Positions 34,863 to 47,188 of a stretch of DNA of 64,000 nucleotides are shown here, one piece after another (position 1 is the stretch's first letter; each line of letters begins with the position of its first letter). Origin of the DNA: Lomentospora prolificans (taxonomy: Eukaryota > Ascomycota > Sordariomycetes > Microascales > Microascaceae); contig JARFXM010000003.1 in the NCBI GenBank assembly GCA_029532625.1, forward strand, positions 558,001 through 622,000, in the 5' to 3' direction. Both the position numbers and the translations under genes were made by a program. A model generated the notes under the pieces. The model did not search any database and was not told the origin of the DNA. It saw nothing but the letters and a program-made list of their open reading frames with translations.

Positions 34863-36964
34863 TTAATCCTCACCCTCGTCGATGAGGGCAGACACGCGTT
34901 GCGCTCTAGGCCGAGGAGTCTCCTCAATCTCGTCATCCTCGTCATGCTTATCGCCGTCGTGCTCATCCGGGTCATCCATAATGATGTCGCCGGTGTCCTC
35001 GGCGTCATTGCTGATCTTACCCTTGGTTTTCTTTCCCTTCCGGGACGGTGTCTCGCCATTCTTGAGATAGTGACCGTTGACTTGGGTATCGTCTTCGATG
35101 TTGTCACCATCGAGCTCGTCGTCTCCGAGGTCAAGAGGTTCGGGCTGGTGAACCCTCTTGCGCTTGATAGGGGCAATAACGACGCGGTCGTGAAGGTCGG
35201 CCCAGCGATTAAGTCGGCGCACTGCCCTGCGAATGGCCGCGCAATATGCATTGGTCTCTTCACCAAAATCGTCAACCTCAGACTTCAATTGGCACAGTCC
35301 TCCGGGGCCTCCCGATCGGAAGGGGTAGTCTTCCTTGTTCGCGTAGGAGAAGAGACCGCGGCCAGGCTCGTCTTCGCCATCGCTATTTTGGAAGGCAAGC
35401 TCATCGGACATTTCCTTGATGCGTATCGAGGCACGGTACATGGCGCCCTCTTGCTTTCGAAGTTTTCGTACTTTGTGGTACTTCTTGCGGAGGCCTCGGT
35501 CGAGAATGTGATCAACTTGCTCCTTGCGGTGCCGCTCGACTGCTATTTGGTGGGCTGTCGGGGGTCGGGGTTTGCGCGACACTACGCTGTCGCCCTGCGG
35601 ACCAGCCGGCGAAGAGGCTTCGAGGATCGTATACTTGGGGGGCATTCCACGACGACTCGCGCTACCAATGGCGGCTTGTCGAGCAAGAACCCTCGAGGGA
35701 GGAGGAGTTGATCTGGTGCTATCAATATCAGACTCGTGCTTTGAGGGTCGAATGCGCGGCAAAATGGCCGGTCCGTCGTCCACAAGGGCTCTGCTCCGGG
35801 ATCCTCGCTTGGTCTGGGTATCGGCAATATAAGCTTGATCAGCTTCGAGAATCTTAGCTCGCATCTTTTGCTTCTCGTTTCCGAAGTCAATTTCCTCCTG
35901 GGTATCCACGTTCTCCGCCGCCTCGTCTTCAGCAGACATCTCCTCAAGTGCAGGGACTCCTTGGTTGGCAACGTGCAGACCGTAGTCGACGCCGGGTCCA
36001 AACGGATTTTCTTCGCAGCCCTCTTCCGTAAAGTCGGACTCTAGGTAGAACCACATAAGCCAAAGGAATGCCCTTGCCCTGGAGTAGCTGGTATATTTCG
36101 TCTTCATCACAAGATCATGGAACTCTTGACCACTAGGGAAGTGCAACTCGGCAATTTTCTGCGCAGCCGTGCAGATGATGAAGAGGAGAGCGACCGGGTT
36201 CGTGCGGGGAATATTCGCATCCTTAATGCCCACTAGTGAGTTTGGCTCCTCACGATCCTCCATACTTCCCTTGAGAATCGATTTGAGGCGAGGCGCATCC
36301 TGAAGCTGTTTGTATGCATGAGGGTCCTGGCGGGCCTGTAAGGATGGAATGGCGTGGTACGTTCGTAGCTGCGCTCGCATTTCGGGGAAAACTGCAGGAA
36401 AACACGATAGGTTAGCAAAGGTGCCGTAGGCGATGCAACGCGTCCTTTATATCTCCGCCCTGGCGTCCAATACTTACAGTTGAGTGTGGTATTCATTCTT
36501 CCAATGTTGACAAGCAAACACACCATTGCCATACCCTTGGCCGCATCCCGATCACTAAGCAGTTTGTCCCTCAGAACTTTACTTGTTTTGCTACTCCTCG
36601 CCATGGTGTCAATATATAGGTCGGCAAAGCACTGTTTGCCAATCTTCTCCGGTTCGTAGCTGTTCGTGAAGACCTTCTTCTCGTCATCAAAGATGGCTTT
36701 GAGAAAGTCGTATTGGATGTCCTTTCGCCACAGAGGCTCGCCGTCTTCTTTTTTCAGGTGCCTGATTTTGCCAATGACCGACTGTGAGTTTTGATCTTTG
36801 GGCTGAGAACTTTTGCTCTTGGATCGTGAGGACTTCTCGCCGGGCTCCGGCGTGGCCACATCCATCATCGTGGTATCGCCATCGTCGATGTGGGAGGCGA
36901 ACGACTTGTTGGGGCGGGCGGGCGAGCTCGGCGCCTCGATGTCGGAAGAGTTGGGGGAAGCCAT
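34863..36964 (-). CDS. ies1: INO80 chromatin-remodelling complex subunit Ies1
   Basis: Fungal-specific subunit of the INO80 nucleosome remodeller, nuclear. Two exons, 36964-36478 and 36391-34863, joined over an 86-base GT-AG intron (donor GTAAGT, acceptor TGCAG) giving 671 residues. The N-terminal block is the family signature: VIGKIRHLKKEDGEPLWRKD, then a YDFLKAIF segment and KVFTNSYEPEKIGKQCFADL, followed by a conserved helical region through MRAQLRTYHAIPSLQ and PSGQEFHDLVMKTKYTSYSRA. The C-terminal half is charged and low-complexity, with a conserved patch around RPPTAHQIAVERHRKEQVDH and a very acidic, KKTKGK-containing end. Divergent from pom34, with 1.2 kb between the starts, so the two may share a promoter region. 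The subunit name is from family memory. Confidence 0.88.
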
Positions 36965-38191
36965 TGCTAGGGAAATAGGAAACTGTCGAGATGTGGTGAT
37001 TTGTTGATTCGAGATGCGCCCTCTCTGTCTAATAGGTCTATGAATTTGCCAAAACCGATCAATCGATAAAAATTATGTCGCGGTAAATTCGTCCAAATTG
37101 GGCCAGAGAATGATGGAGCCCTAGGCGGCGAAAATGGTGGTGATGATGCGGCGACGTCGATTCAGCAGCGCATTTTTTTTTCACCTAGTTTCGATCCAGA
37201 TCGAATTCTCAAAGACGTGGGTGTTGTTTCGCGATGGAAATCGAGTATTACGTGGAGATGGTGATGAATCGAGGAATGGAATGTTGCGGTTGATGTTCAA
37301 AGTTAGGGGCGAGAATGATGGGTGAAATGGGAAGAAGATAGTGCGTGTCGTGGGAGGGTCGAAGATTTTGGATTACATGTCTTGAAGTGCGTAAAAGTCA
37401 TGGAATGGCACGAAACGAGGATTGTACGATGCGGTTAAGGTGGGTGGGCTCTCTGATAATCACGGGCTCCCCAAGTCGCGATCAGCGCAGTTGGCAGGAT
37501 TCCAGGTGGGCGGTACATATTCACCCGCGTAATCTGCAAGGTCGGGGATGTACCTTCCTCAGCTGTTGTGCCTGGCCAGAATTTAATACCAGCAGCTGTT
37601 AGCGCGCATGTGTAGACTTAAAGTACATTTCTCACAGCCATTCGTCCCAGGTATCAATGGATATCCACTCAAGCCACTCAACAGCTCCAGCCACCCCCCG
37701 AACTTTCAAGCCGCTCCTCCCGTGGCTGGTGCTCCCTCCCGTGGCTTGCCAGGCCCAATCATGGCGCCAGCTGGCCAGCAGTCCAAGCGTTGGTGCAAGC
37801 TTTCAGCGTGCAGTTCAAATCGTCCTAACCTCCGCCCTCATAATCCCAGAAACAAAACATCACCTCGAGATCAACAACTCACGCCGCTTCGGGGCAACCC
37901 CAACCCACGCATTTTGACGGTGTACTAACATATAACAGGTAAATTCTCCACTCCATTAGAGGTGTGTCGTGTCCATGCATTGTTCTTCATTCTTCCCGCT
38001 TTTGCTGCAAAATTGGTTGAGAACCTTACCAACGCAAGTTTACAACAGCCAACTACCAACAAGAGGCAATCTCCGCCATCTGCCCTCTCTCGTCTTTACA
38101 TCTCAGATATCAGAAGATTTCCCATCTTGACTGTCTGCAGACTTTGAGACTTCCGAAACATTTACAGGCCAGTTCCTCACCACGGCCCAGC
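36965..38191. promoter_or_regulatory. divergent intergenic region ies1 / pom34
   Basis: 1.2 kb between two divergent start codons, so it holds both promoters. A T9 run (37172-37180) lies in a CAT-to-TTC rich stretch. No specific factor site could be assigned. The pom34 side, from about 38030, is C/T- and A-rich, as in a fungal leader. Confidence 0.5.
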
Positions 38192-39073
38192 ATGTCTTCC
38201 TCCGGCACAAAGGTCGTGTCCGTGAGGACACCCAAGCGTCCCACTGCCCCAGCTGCCGTTACCGAAAGCCCTGGAAACTGGACACATCCCCGCCTACGAG
38301 AAATCAATAGACGACGGAATCGCACAACCTTTACCGACAAGAATATCCGGAAGATTGCTTACAACATTGCCGCACTTATCGGCCTGTGGGTCTTACAATG
38401 GGCCGCCGAGTCCGTCTCAGATCGCTTCCTTGGCCCAGATAGGTATGTCGTTGACTTCCTCTACCTGACCGCTTCCATGTAAGAAAGGCGGACGCTAACA
38501 GGTTCTTTTTACAGCCTCCGCCGAGAGACCAAAAACATGTGCTCCTGGGCCTACCTCCTCGTCCAGACCCTCCCCTTCATTAACATCGGCATCGCCCTCC
38601 TCCCCCTCTTCCGCACAGAGGACAATATCTCCGACATCCCCCTCACTCCAGGCCAACGCAAGCTCCTGGGCCTGCCTCCCAGCTCCGCACCTCCGACCCC
38701 CAACGCCGTGTACAGCACTCCTCCCCGCTACTCCCGCACACCCTCCATGAGCGGCTCCATCGCCTCCAAGGCCAGCTTCTCCGGTTCCCCGCTCTCTGCC
38801 CGTGGCAGCGTTAACAAGGCAGCTCAGCAGAGCACCGGCTCTCCTTACTCGCCCGCCGCTAGCCCTCTCAACGGCAAAAGCGGCTTCAACCCTTCTCTTA
38901 ACGGCAACGGCCGAAGATCCTCCTTCGGTTCGCCGAGTCCACTCCCCAACTCGGGCAGTCTGTTTTCTGAACCCGCAACGCCTAGCCCATCCACTAAGAA
39001 GACGAGTGTAGGCTTGAACAACAAGTGGCTGTACGAGAAGGGCAGGCGGTCTTCTGGTTCTTGGATGCAATAA
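38192..39073 (+). CDS. pom34: nuclear pore membrane protein Pom34
   Basis: Membrane-ring nucleoporin that helps anchor the pore complex in the nuclear envelope. Exon 1 is 38192-38442; a 72-base intron (38443-38514, donor GTATGT, acceptor TTACAG) leads to exon 2, 38515-39073, giving 269 residues. Two membrane segments as expected: residues about 53-71 (RKIAYNIAALIGLWVLQWA) and about 92-116 (MCSWAYLLVQTLPFINIGIALLPLF). After them come LTPGQRKLLGLPPSS and a long Ser/Pro/Gly-rich tail ending WLYEKGRRSSGSW. The family's LTPxQRxLLGL element after helix 2 is the main basis for the name. The ATG at 38192 is preferred over an in-frame ATG at 38144, whose extra 16 residues look like leader. Convergent with the ATPase gene downstream. 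Confidence 0.85.
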
Positions 39074-39712
39074 GTGGAAGGCGGCGAAGTAATGATGGAA
39101 CAATTTACGCGTGTCGGTATGTACGAGTCGGGTTCTGGTCACTCGAGAAACGTAAGATAATGCTGCAAAGTATGATGAACGTCGGTGAGATACGGCAGCC
39201 GTGTTGCTGTGGAGCGAAGAGCCCCCTGGGTGTCTTCTCTGTACATATAAGAACCTTTTCCCCGGTTGGTGCCTTACTGCGTCTTTGTTCATAATGTGGA
39301 GGATCTTTCGGAAGCTCAGTAGGAAAAGCATAGCCCTGGATTTGTATGATTTATGAACAAGATAACCATACCCTTTACTTCCTCCCTCTTCTAAGTGTGC
39401 AGTGTGATGGTTTGGACGAAGAGGAGTTTATTGTGGCCATGTTCTACTTTACAAGTATCTCGCAAACATATGCGCGCTTCGCAAAGAAAAGAAGAACCCA
39501 AGGTAAACCATTAAAATGAATGTGAAAGATAATGAAATAGAAGATTTCAAACATGCAATGCTCATTCCCTTGCCTTACGCGCATCTATGCAGTCGAGCCG
39601 AATAAAAAAAAACCTTAGAGCATCAAGGAACGAAACGAGAAAATGCAAGGAATTCAGTCGCTCAAAACCATCCGTTCCGGGGGGCGTCGGGCCAGAACCC
39701 CTCCTCTAACAG
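39074..39712. other. noncoding, convergent 3' ends
   Basis: 640 bases between the stop of pom34 (plus) and the stop of the large ATPase gene (minus), so it holds both terminators. AT-rich in the middle; no gene. Confidence 0.7.
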
Positions 39713-42700
39713 CTAATCAAGGAGATTGTTGGGTGGCCTTCGAACCGCCGGTCGTTCAGTATACGGAGGGGGAGGAGGAATGGCGGAGGCGGGTTGTGGC
39801 TGGGCAGATGCAAGCGCGGCGGGACCCGAGGAGGCGGCAGAGATCGTGCCCCCAGACCACTGAGTCACCTTCTGAATACACGGCACAAGGTATTCCTGGA
39901 TGAATGACTCACTAAGAAGACTAAGAGTTAACGCAAAAGGACGGTTCCAGACGAAAGGACGAGGAAACTTACGTGTAGTAGCTATGCTCAGCACTATGCA
40001 CACTGACGAGGTTGTGAGCAAGTTCGTGCGCCATCACAACCCACCACCACATACCGGCATCCGCCTTGCCCTGGGGCTGGCCGATCTTTGACGCATGCAG
40101 CTGAAGGAAGAACCTAAAGTTGAAAAAGAGACTGCCGTTCAGGTTGAATGCAATGGTGCCGCCGGTTGTGTCATAAAAGACGTGCAGCACCCTATGAGAG
40201 ACCTTGTAAATATCGGCCGCGTCGCGGAGTAGGACGGCGAAGGCATTAACCGCGCCGCTGTTAGACGAGAAGAAGGCAGCTGCATTCTCGACACCCTTGT
40301 CGGCGTAGATCTTCATACCGGAGGCCGACTCGGCGATGAAGGCGAGGTTGTGACCGTGCGTGCTGTCGCAATACGTGCGCTGCTCTTGGACTTCGTTCAT
40401 GGTGGGCTGGGAAAAGACCTCGTTTGAGCCGTAGGGACGCGAGGCCTTGATTGCGCTCAGAAGGTTCTGATGCACCAAAGCCGGATTGCTGACCCTGCCC
40501 TCCCGCTGACCAGGTGGCCGCTGCTGCTGCTGCTGCTGTTGTGCTTGATTGCCTGCGCCTCCGGCAGGCGCGCTAGGCCCAGCAGCTTCTTCCTCGTTCT
40601 GCTCTCCTGAATCAAGGAAGCGTTTGGCCCAGTTGGAGAAGAGCCCCCTGCCTTTCTTCTGGTTGGGAGGACTAGGCGGAAGATCTTCCCCAAACGCCCC
40701 GGGCATGCTAGGCAGCTGGTCAGCTTGCGCTTGGACGACCCGCTGGTTCTCCATGTCTTGCGCTCGTTGCTGCTCGCTTGCCGAGATGACGCTGGCTTCC
40801 TCACGCCACTTGGCTTCCCTCTCGCGAACGCGCTTCATCTCTTCCTCGAGAGCCTTGGCTCGCTCCTCCTCGGCGATTCTGGCTTCAGCCGCCTTCGCAC
40901 GTAGAATCCTCTCGACATTGTAGCCGCGTGAGCGCAAGTTTAGCAAGTCCAAGGTGAGGAGGGGTTCAAAGAATGTGTATGATTGATGATTATGCTTCGT
41001 CAGAATCAGCTGACATAGAGCCTGGCCAATCTGGTACATATCAGGGCTCCCCTCAGAAGTTACATAGAGGACGCACCCGTTGCGATCTTCCTTGGAAGCC
41101 GCAGATCGTTTCTCGGTATGAGATTTGTGGTGGTTCGCCAGTTTTCGGCGGAGGGAGATGGACTGGACCATGACGACTTGAAGATTCTTCTCCAGCCACT
41201 TGCCATCGTGCTTGATTATCTCTTTCCTGTCACTGGCATACTCGTGGAGGAAAATCTTGGTCCGCTCTAGCACACGTTTTCGGATTTTAGCCGCAAGCTC
41301 AGGCCTATTGACAGGTGACCCCATATTGAGATCCTCCTGCACGAGACTCCTCAGGCGGCGAGCGCCGAGGAGCAGGTAGAAGTCCTCGAGAGCCTCCTCT
41401 TCAGGAGCGCAGAGAAGAAGGTCCCTAAAGATTCTGAAGCTGACGAAATCATCAGAGATAACGATGTTGGAAGGTGCCTCAAGGTGGTACTGTCTCATCT
41501 CCGTCTCATCGTCATCACCATCCAAGGTTCCGCTCGAAGCAGTGGTGGTTTTAGAAGCAAGCAAGCACTTAGAGCTTTGAAGTTTGGACCAAAGGATTCT
41601 ATCCTTCTTTAGCTGGGTAGAACTCTGTGCGAGGGTTCTCAAAAGATTCAGGTATCGATCAACTTGCAACATTCCGAGCAGTCGGGCTGGTTCTTGGCAA
41701 ATTCGCTCCGCGAGCTCAAGCTTGGTTGGTTCGGTACGGGCGCCGCAGTGAAATAGGAAGGCATTGGCACTTCTACCAAAGTCTACGAAGTCAAAGATGT
41801 CTGCATACGTGGAGCCTTGGCCTAGGTAACAGAGAGAAGGACTCGTGAAACGAACATTGCCCTTTTCGCCACTTGGGGTGACCGGAATGATTGCGGCGTT
41901 CTTAAGCTTCGAGACTAGGGGTTCCTTGATATCTGAGAGGCGCTGAGCAAAATAGCCGAAGAGTTCGCTGGCCCGAGTGGCATCAAGAGGAGGTTGCGCA
42001 AGAAGTCTCTTTACACACTCCGCGATTGGAGGGGATCGAGCAACGCCGAATAACTATGTGGTTATTAGAATCAGGATTGTATAGAATTTCAAGGGGCCGA
42101 GGAAGTATTGTAGCTTACTGGGGCATGAGGGATGAGATCGCGTCGAAGGACGTTGAATCCTAGAATCGCGGCGCCTTCATCCGTAAAGCATTCAGATGGC
42201 GCGACAAGAGTGCCAGTATTCTCTTGGAGTGGCAATATTCCTTGTTTCGTCCCAGATAAAATGCTAGGCGTATATCCATTCACGACGTACTTGGAGATGT
42301 AGTACGTCCTAGCATTCACCCGCAGATCCGCATCGTCCGAGGCCATCATCCCAAGAAGTTCACCAACGGAGGGATACTCGCGCAGGCCCAGAATATCCAA
42401 AAACTGCCTCTCCGCGCTACGAGCTGACAGAGTACCAGGCCAGTAAAGAAGGGGCAGCTTAAGGGCTCGCAGAGAATCTTGTGGCTCGAAAAGCTCTGCC
42501 ACTTTGTAGAGTTTGGTCGTAGGCTGGAACCGCTCCATACCCTTGGGGCCTCCTTCGGCTGGGCAAATGGCCGAGAACTTCAGCTTCGCGAGGTCCTTCT
42601 TGGGGATATCATTCCGTACGGAGGCCAAATACTTGACCAGTTCAACGTGACTCCACTTTTGCGCTCCCTCCTTGGGAGAGACGAGCCTCTCAAAGATTGT

Positions 42701-45115
42701 TTCGAGATCAAGAGTCTTCCGGACACCGAGGGCTACTAGGAGCTTCTCTTTCACCTGGCCAAGGTTCTCAAAGATGGGCAAATCATCGAACAACTTGACT
42801 GAAGGGAAGAATGACTCTTCGGGCTTGCGCATGCCGAACTTCGTGGGGATGACAGTGAACTGCCGCAACAGGGACACAATACCATCCTTTGAAGTTGGAG
42901 ATAACTGGTCCCAATTTTTGCCAATCACAACTAGTATCTGCTTCGAGAAATCGGCTGACTTAGACATGTTCAGGTTGTCAGGGCGCTGCTCAGCTGTACG
43001 TATCAGGAACTCTACCCATGGCAGGATGTCAAGCGACGTCCATCCGAGTGCTGCAAGTTCTTGGGCAGTGCAGTGGCTAGTGAGTGAGAAAGGGAGCGTA
43101 TCGGGCGGAATGGGAAGGGTTGGAGGTATCTTATTCACAGCAAGGAAGTTGTTGATGCTGCCCAAAGCCACGACACCACCCTGGTCCCCATTTTCACCCT
43201 CGACAGTCGCTACAGCGACATCGATGAGACTCCTAGCTGTAGGACGATCGAGACTATTGTTGAGAGCCATCTTGGAAGCCCATTTGATGAAGGCGGTGAG
43301 CTGCGATTTGGTCATGGCTTTGGCGCTGAGCTCATCACGGATATCTTGAAGCGTGATGGAAGTGATAACTCCGTAGTCGATCAGTTTCTTGTAAAAGGTG
43401 GTGTCTATCATCTCTTTGGGCACCACTGGCAAGCCATCGATGAACCGGCCCAGCTCCTCGGAGGGAATCCGGACTTTGGTCGAGATTTCCACGCCCCGAG
43501 TCGAGTAGATATTGAACTTGACGTCTTTGTAGGCCATCCAGAATGCCTCGTCGATGTAGGCACCGACCTTCTGGCTCGGCGTCGAGTCGTCAAAAGTGTA
43601 TGTCTTGAAGATATGCATCGCTTCAGGGAGGTGCTGGGCGACTTCTTTGCTTGTAAGCTTCCCACCTTTGGGTATGGAGTCTTTGACCCGCTGCGCAAGC
43701 CGTTCCATGTCATCAGCAAAAGAAATCCGGGTCATAATACCCGCGGCTCGAAGCATCTCGATGTTCCAAGACTTAACAGAGCGTGCATTCAAGTCTATAG
43801 CCTCTCGTTCTACTGTGGGAATGACAGACGGCGCTGAGATGTGTAGTCCCGCACCGGTTGTCTGCATCGTTGGAAAGCCGATAAAGATGCGACCACCGGG
43901 CTTTTTGTTGGGGAGCACGGATGCAAAGACATCAACTGAGTTTGTAGCGGCATCCGAATTCTCCATAGCAGCGGACGCCATTGCCTCGTCGTATGAAGAA
44001 GTAAGGATGGCAAGCTTGGCAACCTTTGGCGGCGGCTTCTTAGTTGCCCGCTCCAACTCGACAGCGAGAGTCTTGCCTACTTTGGTCTGTATCTTCGCAG
44101 AAGTCACTCCAAGGAAGATGCTACTCGTCTTGATAGTCGTGATATCCTCAGAGATAGCTGCCTGAGCCGCAGCCTCGTCTGCCTTTGCCTTTGCCTTCTG
44201 GGCCGATTGAGAAGAAGACGAGAACTTGGCAAAGAAGCTCTTGATCAACGGCGCATCGGAAATTTGACCACCGAAGGCTTCGGTCGTCTTTTCCAACACA
44301 GTCTTGGGCTTCCATCCCACTCCCACCATATACTGAGCGTCAATCTGAGTGCTCATGCGTTCTACGTTCGCCACCGTCATCATGCGGTCCTGGGTTGTAG
44401 TATCAAAACTCCTTGAAACAGGAACAGGGACGCTCGGGGATATCTTTTTGTGCAGGGCGAGAACCTTCCAATCATCGATCCAAAATTCCATTCTTTGCAA
44501 CGCCACGAACGTCAAGCTGGTAGCCAAGAACTGGCAGACCGAGAGCAGGTTCGGCACGGGGGTGTCGTTCGTCCGGTAGTCAAGAACAAAGGTAGTATGA
44601 GGCGAGCGCTGGTCAACCGGAAGCTGGGACCTCTTAGTGAAAAGAGAAGTTCCCTTCCAGTAGAACGCCATGCTCTCATCGCCTGATGTGACAAAGGGGT
44701 CATCGCAGTCAGCGAAGACACTATAGAAACCCACACCAAAAGCGCCAATCTTGGTCTCATCCGGGTTGCCCTCTGCGATACGCTTCAGGCGGCCCCAGTC
44801 GGTATCTGTGAATGGCTGGCCATCGTTTCGTACAACCAGTCGCTTAACTTTCTTGTGCATCACGGCGTGCTTAAGGAGTTCGGACGGGGTTGGGGGCGAT
44901 GGTAGGGGGACCGAGGTGGACGGGATGGTTTCGAACTTGACCACTACCGACTCGGCTTGTGCATCAGCAGCATTTTGGATGAGTTCTCGTAGTGTCGTCC
45001 ATTCTCCGGAGTACCGCGCGAGGACCTTGTCGATTAGAGCTCTAGTGTCAACGGTGACGGCTTCTTCGACGACGGTGCTAGCGAGGGCGTCGGCCCTCAT
45101 GCGAGAGTAATCCAT
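39713..45115 (-). CDS. sacsin-type GHKL ATPase (DUF3684-like) with C-terminal HExxH domain
   Basis: Exons 45115-42119, 42053-39973 and 39920-39713; introns of 65 and 52 bases, GT-AG, giving 1761 residues. The N-terminus is a Bergerat-fold ATPase as in HSP90 and sacsin: RELIQNAADA (E44, N48) for the Mg/ATP N-box, RNDGQPF at 96-102 for the nucleotide-binding Asp, and GAFGVGFYSVF at 124-134 for the glycine lid. A long all-alpha/beta middle region follows. Then comes a coiled coil rich in Ala/Glu/Arg at about 1385-1445, a Q7 run (about 1501-1508) and a C-terminal unit around residues 1550-1710. That unit holds VVMAHELAHNLVSVH: HELAH at 1675-1679, His 1685, then SAEHSYYT. This is the HExxHxxxxxH spacing of metzincin zinc proteases, but with Val where they have Gly. 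The last intron falls just after TYY, six residues past the motif. No signal peptide or membrane helix. The ATPase is secure; protease activity is inferred from one motif. DUF3684 assignment is from memory of fungal proteins of this size and layout. Confidence 0.9.
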
Positions 45116-46441
45116 GTTATGTTCGATATACTAACGCCTCATTATCATGGAAGGAGGTTATCTTGGCCCTGAATGAGTGGTTTCGGGTAGAATTTCGAGA
45201 GAAACGACGGTCTATCGGCGATCGATGTTGTGCAGTTGAAGGTGTAGAGGTGGCAATGACGACATGCACAGAAAGGAAAGGTCGGGTCTAGTAAAAGAAA
45301 GAACCACCGCGCGAGGTCCCAAGACGAGGAAAAAATATAAATGACAGTTCGATTTCAAGAATCAAGCAAAAGAGAGAGGCCCTACCGGAACAGAACTACC
45401 TAGCTTGAAGTCAAGGCCTCCATCAAGAAGCTTCATCCACGGAGCTTGCCACATAAAATCAGCGCAAGGCTGTGACGTGACGCGGTCTCAGAACCTCGGT
45501 TGGGCCAATGACAGCGCCAGGCAGTTGAGACCCTGAAAGGATGGATGCCTACGCCAGGCTTAATTCTAGTGGGGTAATAGGCGGCGGCATCCCTCCAGCT
45601 GGCCACTACCCAAAATCCGCTAATCCCGGAGCCGGCATGCACTGCGACACTGCCGAGAACTCCAATTCCGCCTTGTCTCGTCACACTCCTTGTATATACT
45701 ATGCAAAAACGCGGGTTCCTTTTCCAGCGCCCTCTGTAGCGCCTACGTATCTACAGCCCAAGATCTCGGTGAAAAAGACTTTAGTGAGACTTTGTTGATA
45801 ACCCCCAGCACATTTAACTTAAACTTTAGAGTTACTTTCCTTTACATACTATTCTCACATATGTATAGGTCCTTCTCAAGTACTTTTGCTCTAAAGTCAC
45901 TTGCGTAAAACTACGTGAAATGCAGCGACTAGCCAGCTACAGCCCCTTGCAGTCTAGCCTTTCGTGTCTACATGTAGAAATTTACAGTTGTCTAGGAGTA
46001 TAATCTCTTTTTCCCTATGGATATATATAAAGGCATACTTCTTCCTTTTTTTTTCATGTGGGTAACGGCGGAATAGGCACCCAGATCCGTCGGTCAGATA
46101 GGCAGCTCCATGACTGGAAAAATGCAGTTTCGGGGAAATGGCTCGTGGGAATAAAATTGGGCTAGAAATCCTAGGGATGCTAGAGTATAGTGTTGGAGGT
46201 GATGGTGATACCTCGGTAGTATCGACAGACTGTTCTATGGGTTTGCGTCTCGTGTGATCCCGTGGGTAGTGCAATGGAAGGGGTGGTAGAGGCCTCATGG
46301 CTAGCAAGCCCTGTAGTTTCACAAAGGGGAAGGTGTGTGTTTAGAGAATTAAGATTATATCGGTGAACCTTCTTTCCATTACTTCATAAGACTTTGCGAG
46401 ACTGGAGGTCTCATGGGCCTTGCGGGCCTCGAATTCCGTCG
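45116..46441. other. noncoding interval of 1.3 kb
   Basis: Promoter and leader of the ATPase gene (start codon at 45115) plus the 3' flank of the MMTAG2-like gene. No gene seen; only short AT-rich frames. Confidence 0.65.
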
Positions 46442-47188
46442 TCAATGCCGATGCGATCTCTCCCTCGACCGAGACCGATCTCGTCCGCCGTCTCTGCTCC
46501 GGCTTCGCCTTCGATGAGGCCGCCTCTCCCCACTCCTTGATCGCTCATCGCGATCATGTCTCCGGTGTCTCCTTCGCTCGTCCTTATCTGCACTCCTACT
46601 CCTTTTCCATTCCCTCTTCGACCTATCATCGTTTCGGTCACCATCAGCATCGTGTCGCCGGGATCTTTCATGCCTCCTATCTCTCCTATCATCATCTTCG
46701 CCACGATGTCTCTCCCTTCTATCATCCCACCTCCTCCTCTCCCTTCTCCCCTCATCATCCCTCCTCTTATGCCTCCTCCTCTCCCGATCCCTCTCCCCAC
46801 TCTCCCTCTCCTTTCCCTTCTCCTCTCGGACCTCACCAAGGCCCCGGCCCCCCGTAACCTCAACAGCATTAGCCCCCGACGCATCCCTAACCGGAGGCGG
46901 CAACCCCAAAGCCCTCGCCATAGCCTCCTCCTCCGCCTCCTTCACCCTTCTCATCTCCTCCTTCATCTCCCTCTCGGCCCTCTCCTGCTCCGTCTCCCCT
47001 TCCCTCGCCGGGCCCACCGGGTCCTTGGCATACCACTGCAGGTCCTTCCCTTGCTGCCAACGGCCGACCGGCGCCTTGAGGCTGTGGCCGAGGTAATTCT
47101 CTCGATGGGACGAGTTGGCCACCTCGTCCCAGCTAAAGTTCACGCCGCCACGTGAGCCGGATTTTCGGATGCTCGAGACGAGATCCAT
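46442..47188 (-). CDS. MMTAG2-like protein with Arg/Asp/Ser tail
   Basis: 248 residues, single exon, ATG at 47188. The first 60 residues (GGVNFSWDEVANSSHRENYL then GHSLKAPVGRWQQGKDLQWY) match the conserved N-terminal domain of multiple myeloma tumour-associated protein 2 homologues, a short domain kept from fungi to animals and listed as a kinase-phosphorylation domain. A charged helix (EQERAEREMKEEMRRVKEAE) follows, with ALGLPPPVRDA. From residue about 120 the chain is almost only Arg, Asp, Glu, His and Ser, ending in RSRSRDGGRDRSRSRERSH, an RS/RD tail of the type found in splicing-associated proteins. A nuclear, RNA-processing place is inferred from this tail. The opposite strand is long-open because of the low complexity and is not a gene. 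Confidence 0.85.
   Translation of the reverse strand: MDLVSSIRKSGSRGGVNFSWDEVANSSHRENYLGHSLKAPVGRWQQGKDLQWYAKDPVGPAREGETEQERAEREMKEEMRRVKEAEEEAMARALGLPPPVRDASGANAVEVTGGRGLGEVREEKGKERESGERDRERRRHKRRDDEGRRERRRWDDRRERHRGEDDDRRDRRHERSRRHDADGDRNDDRSKREWKRSRSADKDERRRHRRHDRDERSRSGERRPHRRRSRSRDGGRDRSRSRERSHRH

Noticed and set aside
42672..44165. Several long plus-strand frames opposite the large ATPase gene
   Set aside because: They are shadows of the minus-strand exon: the minus frame carries the motifs and continuous family-like text, the plus frames do not.
46420..47155. Pro/Ser/His-rich plus-strand frames opposite the MMTAG2-like gene
   Set aside because: Produced by the Arg/Asp/Ser codon repetition of the real gene on the minus strand.
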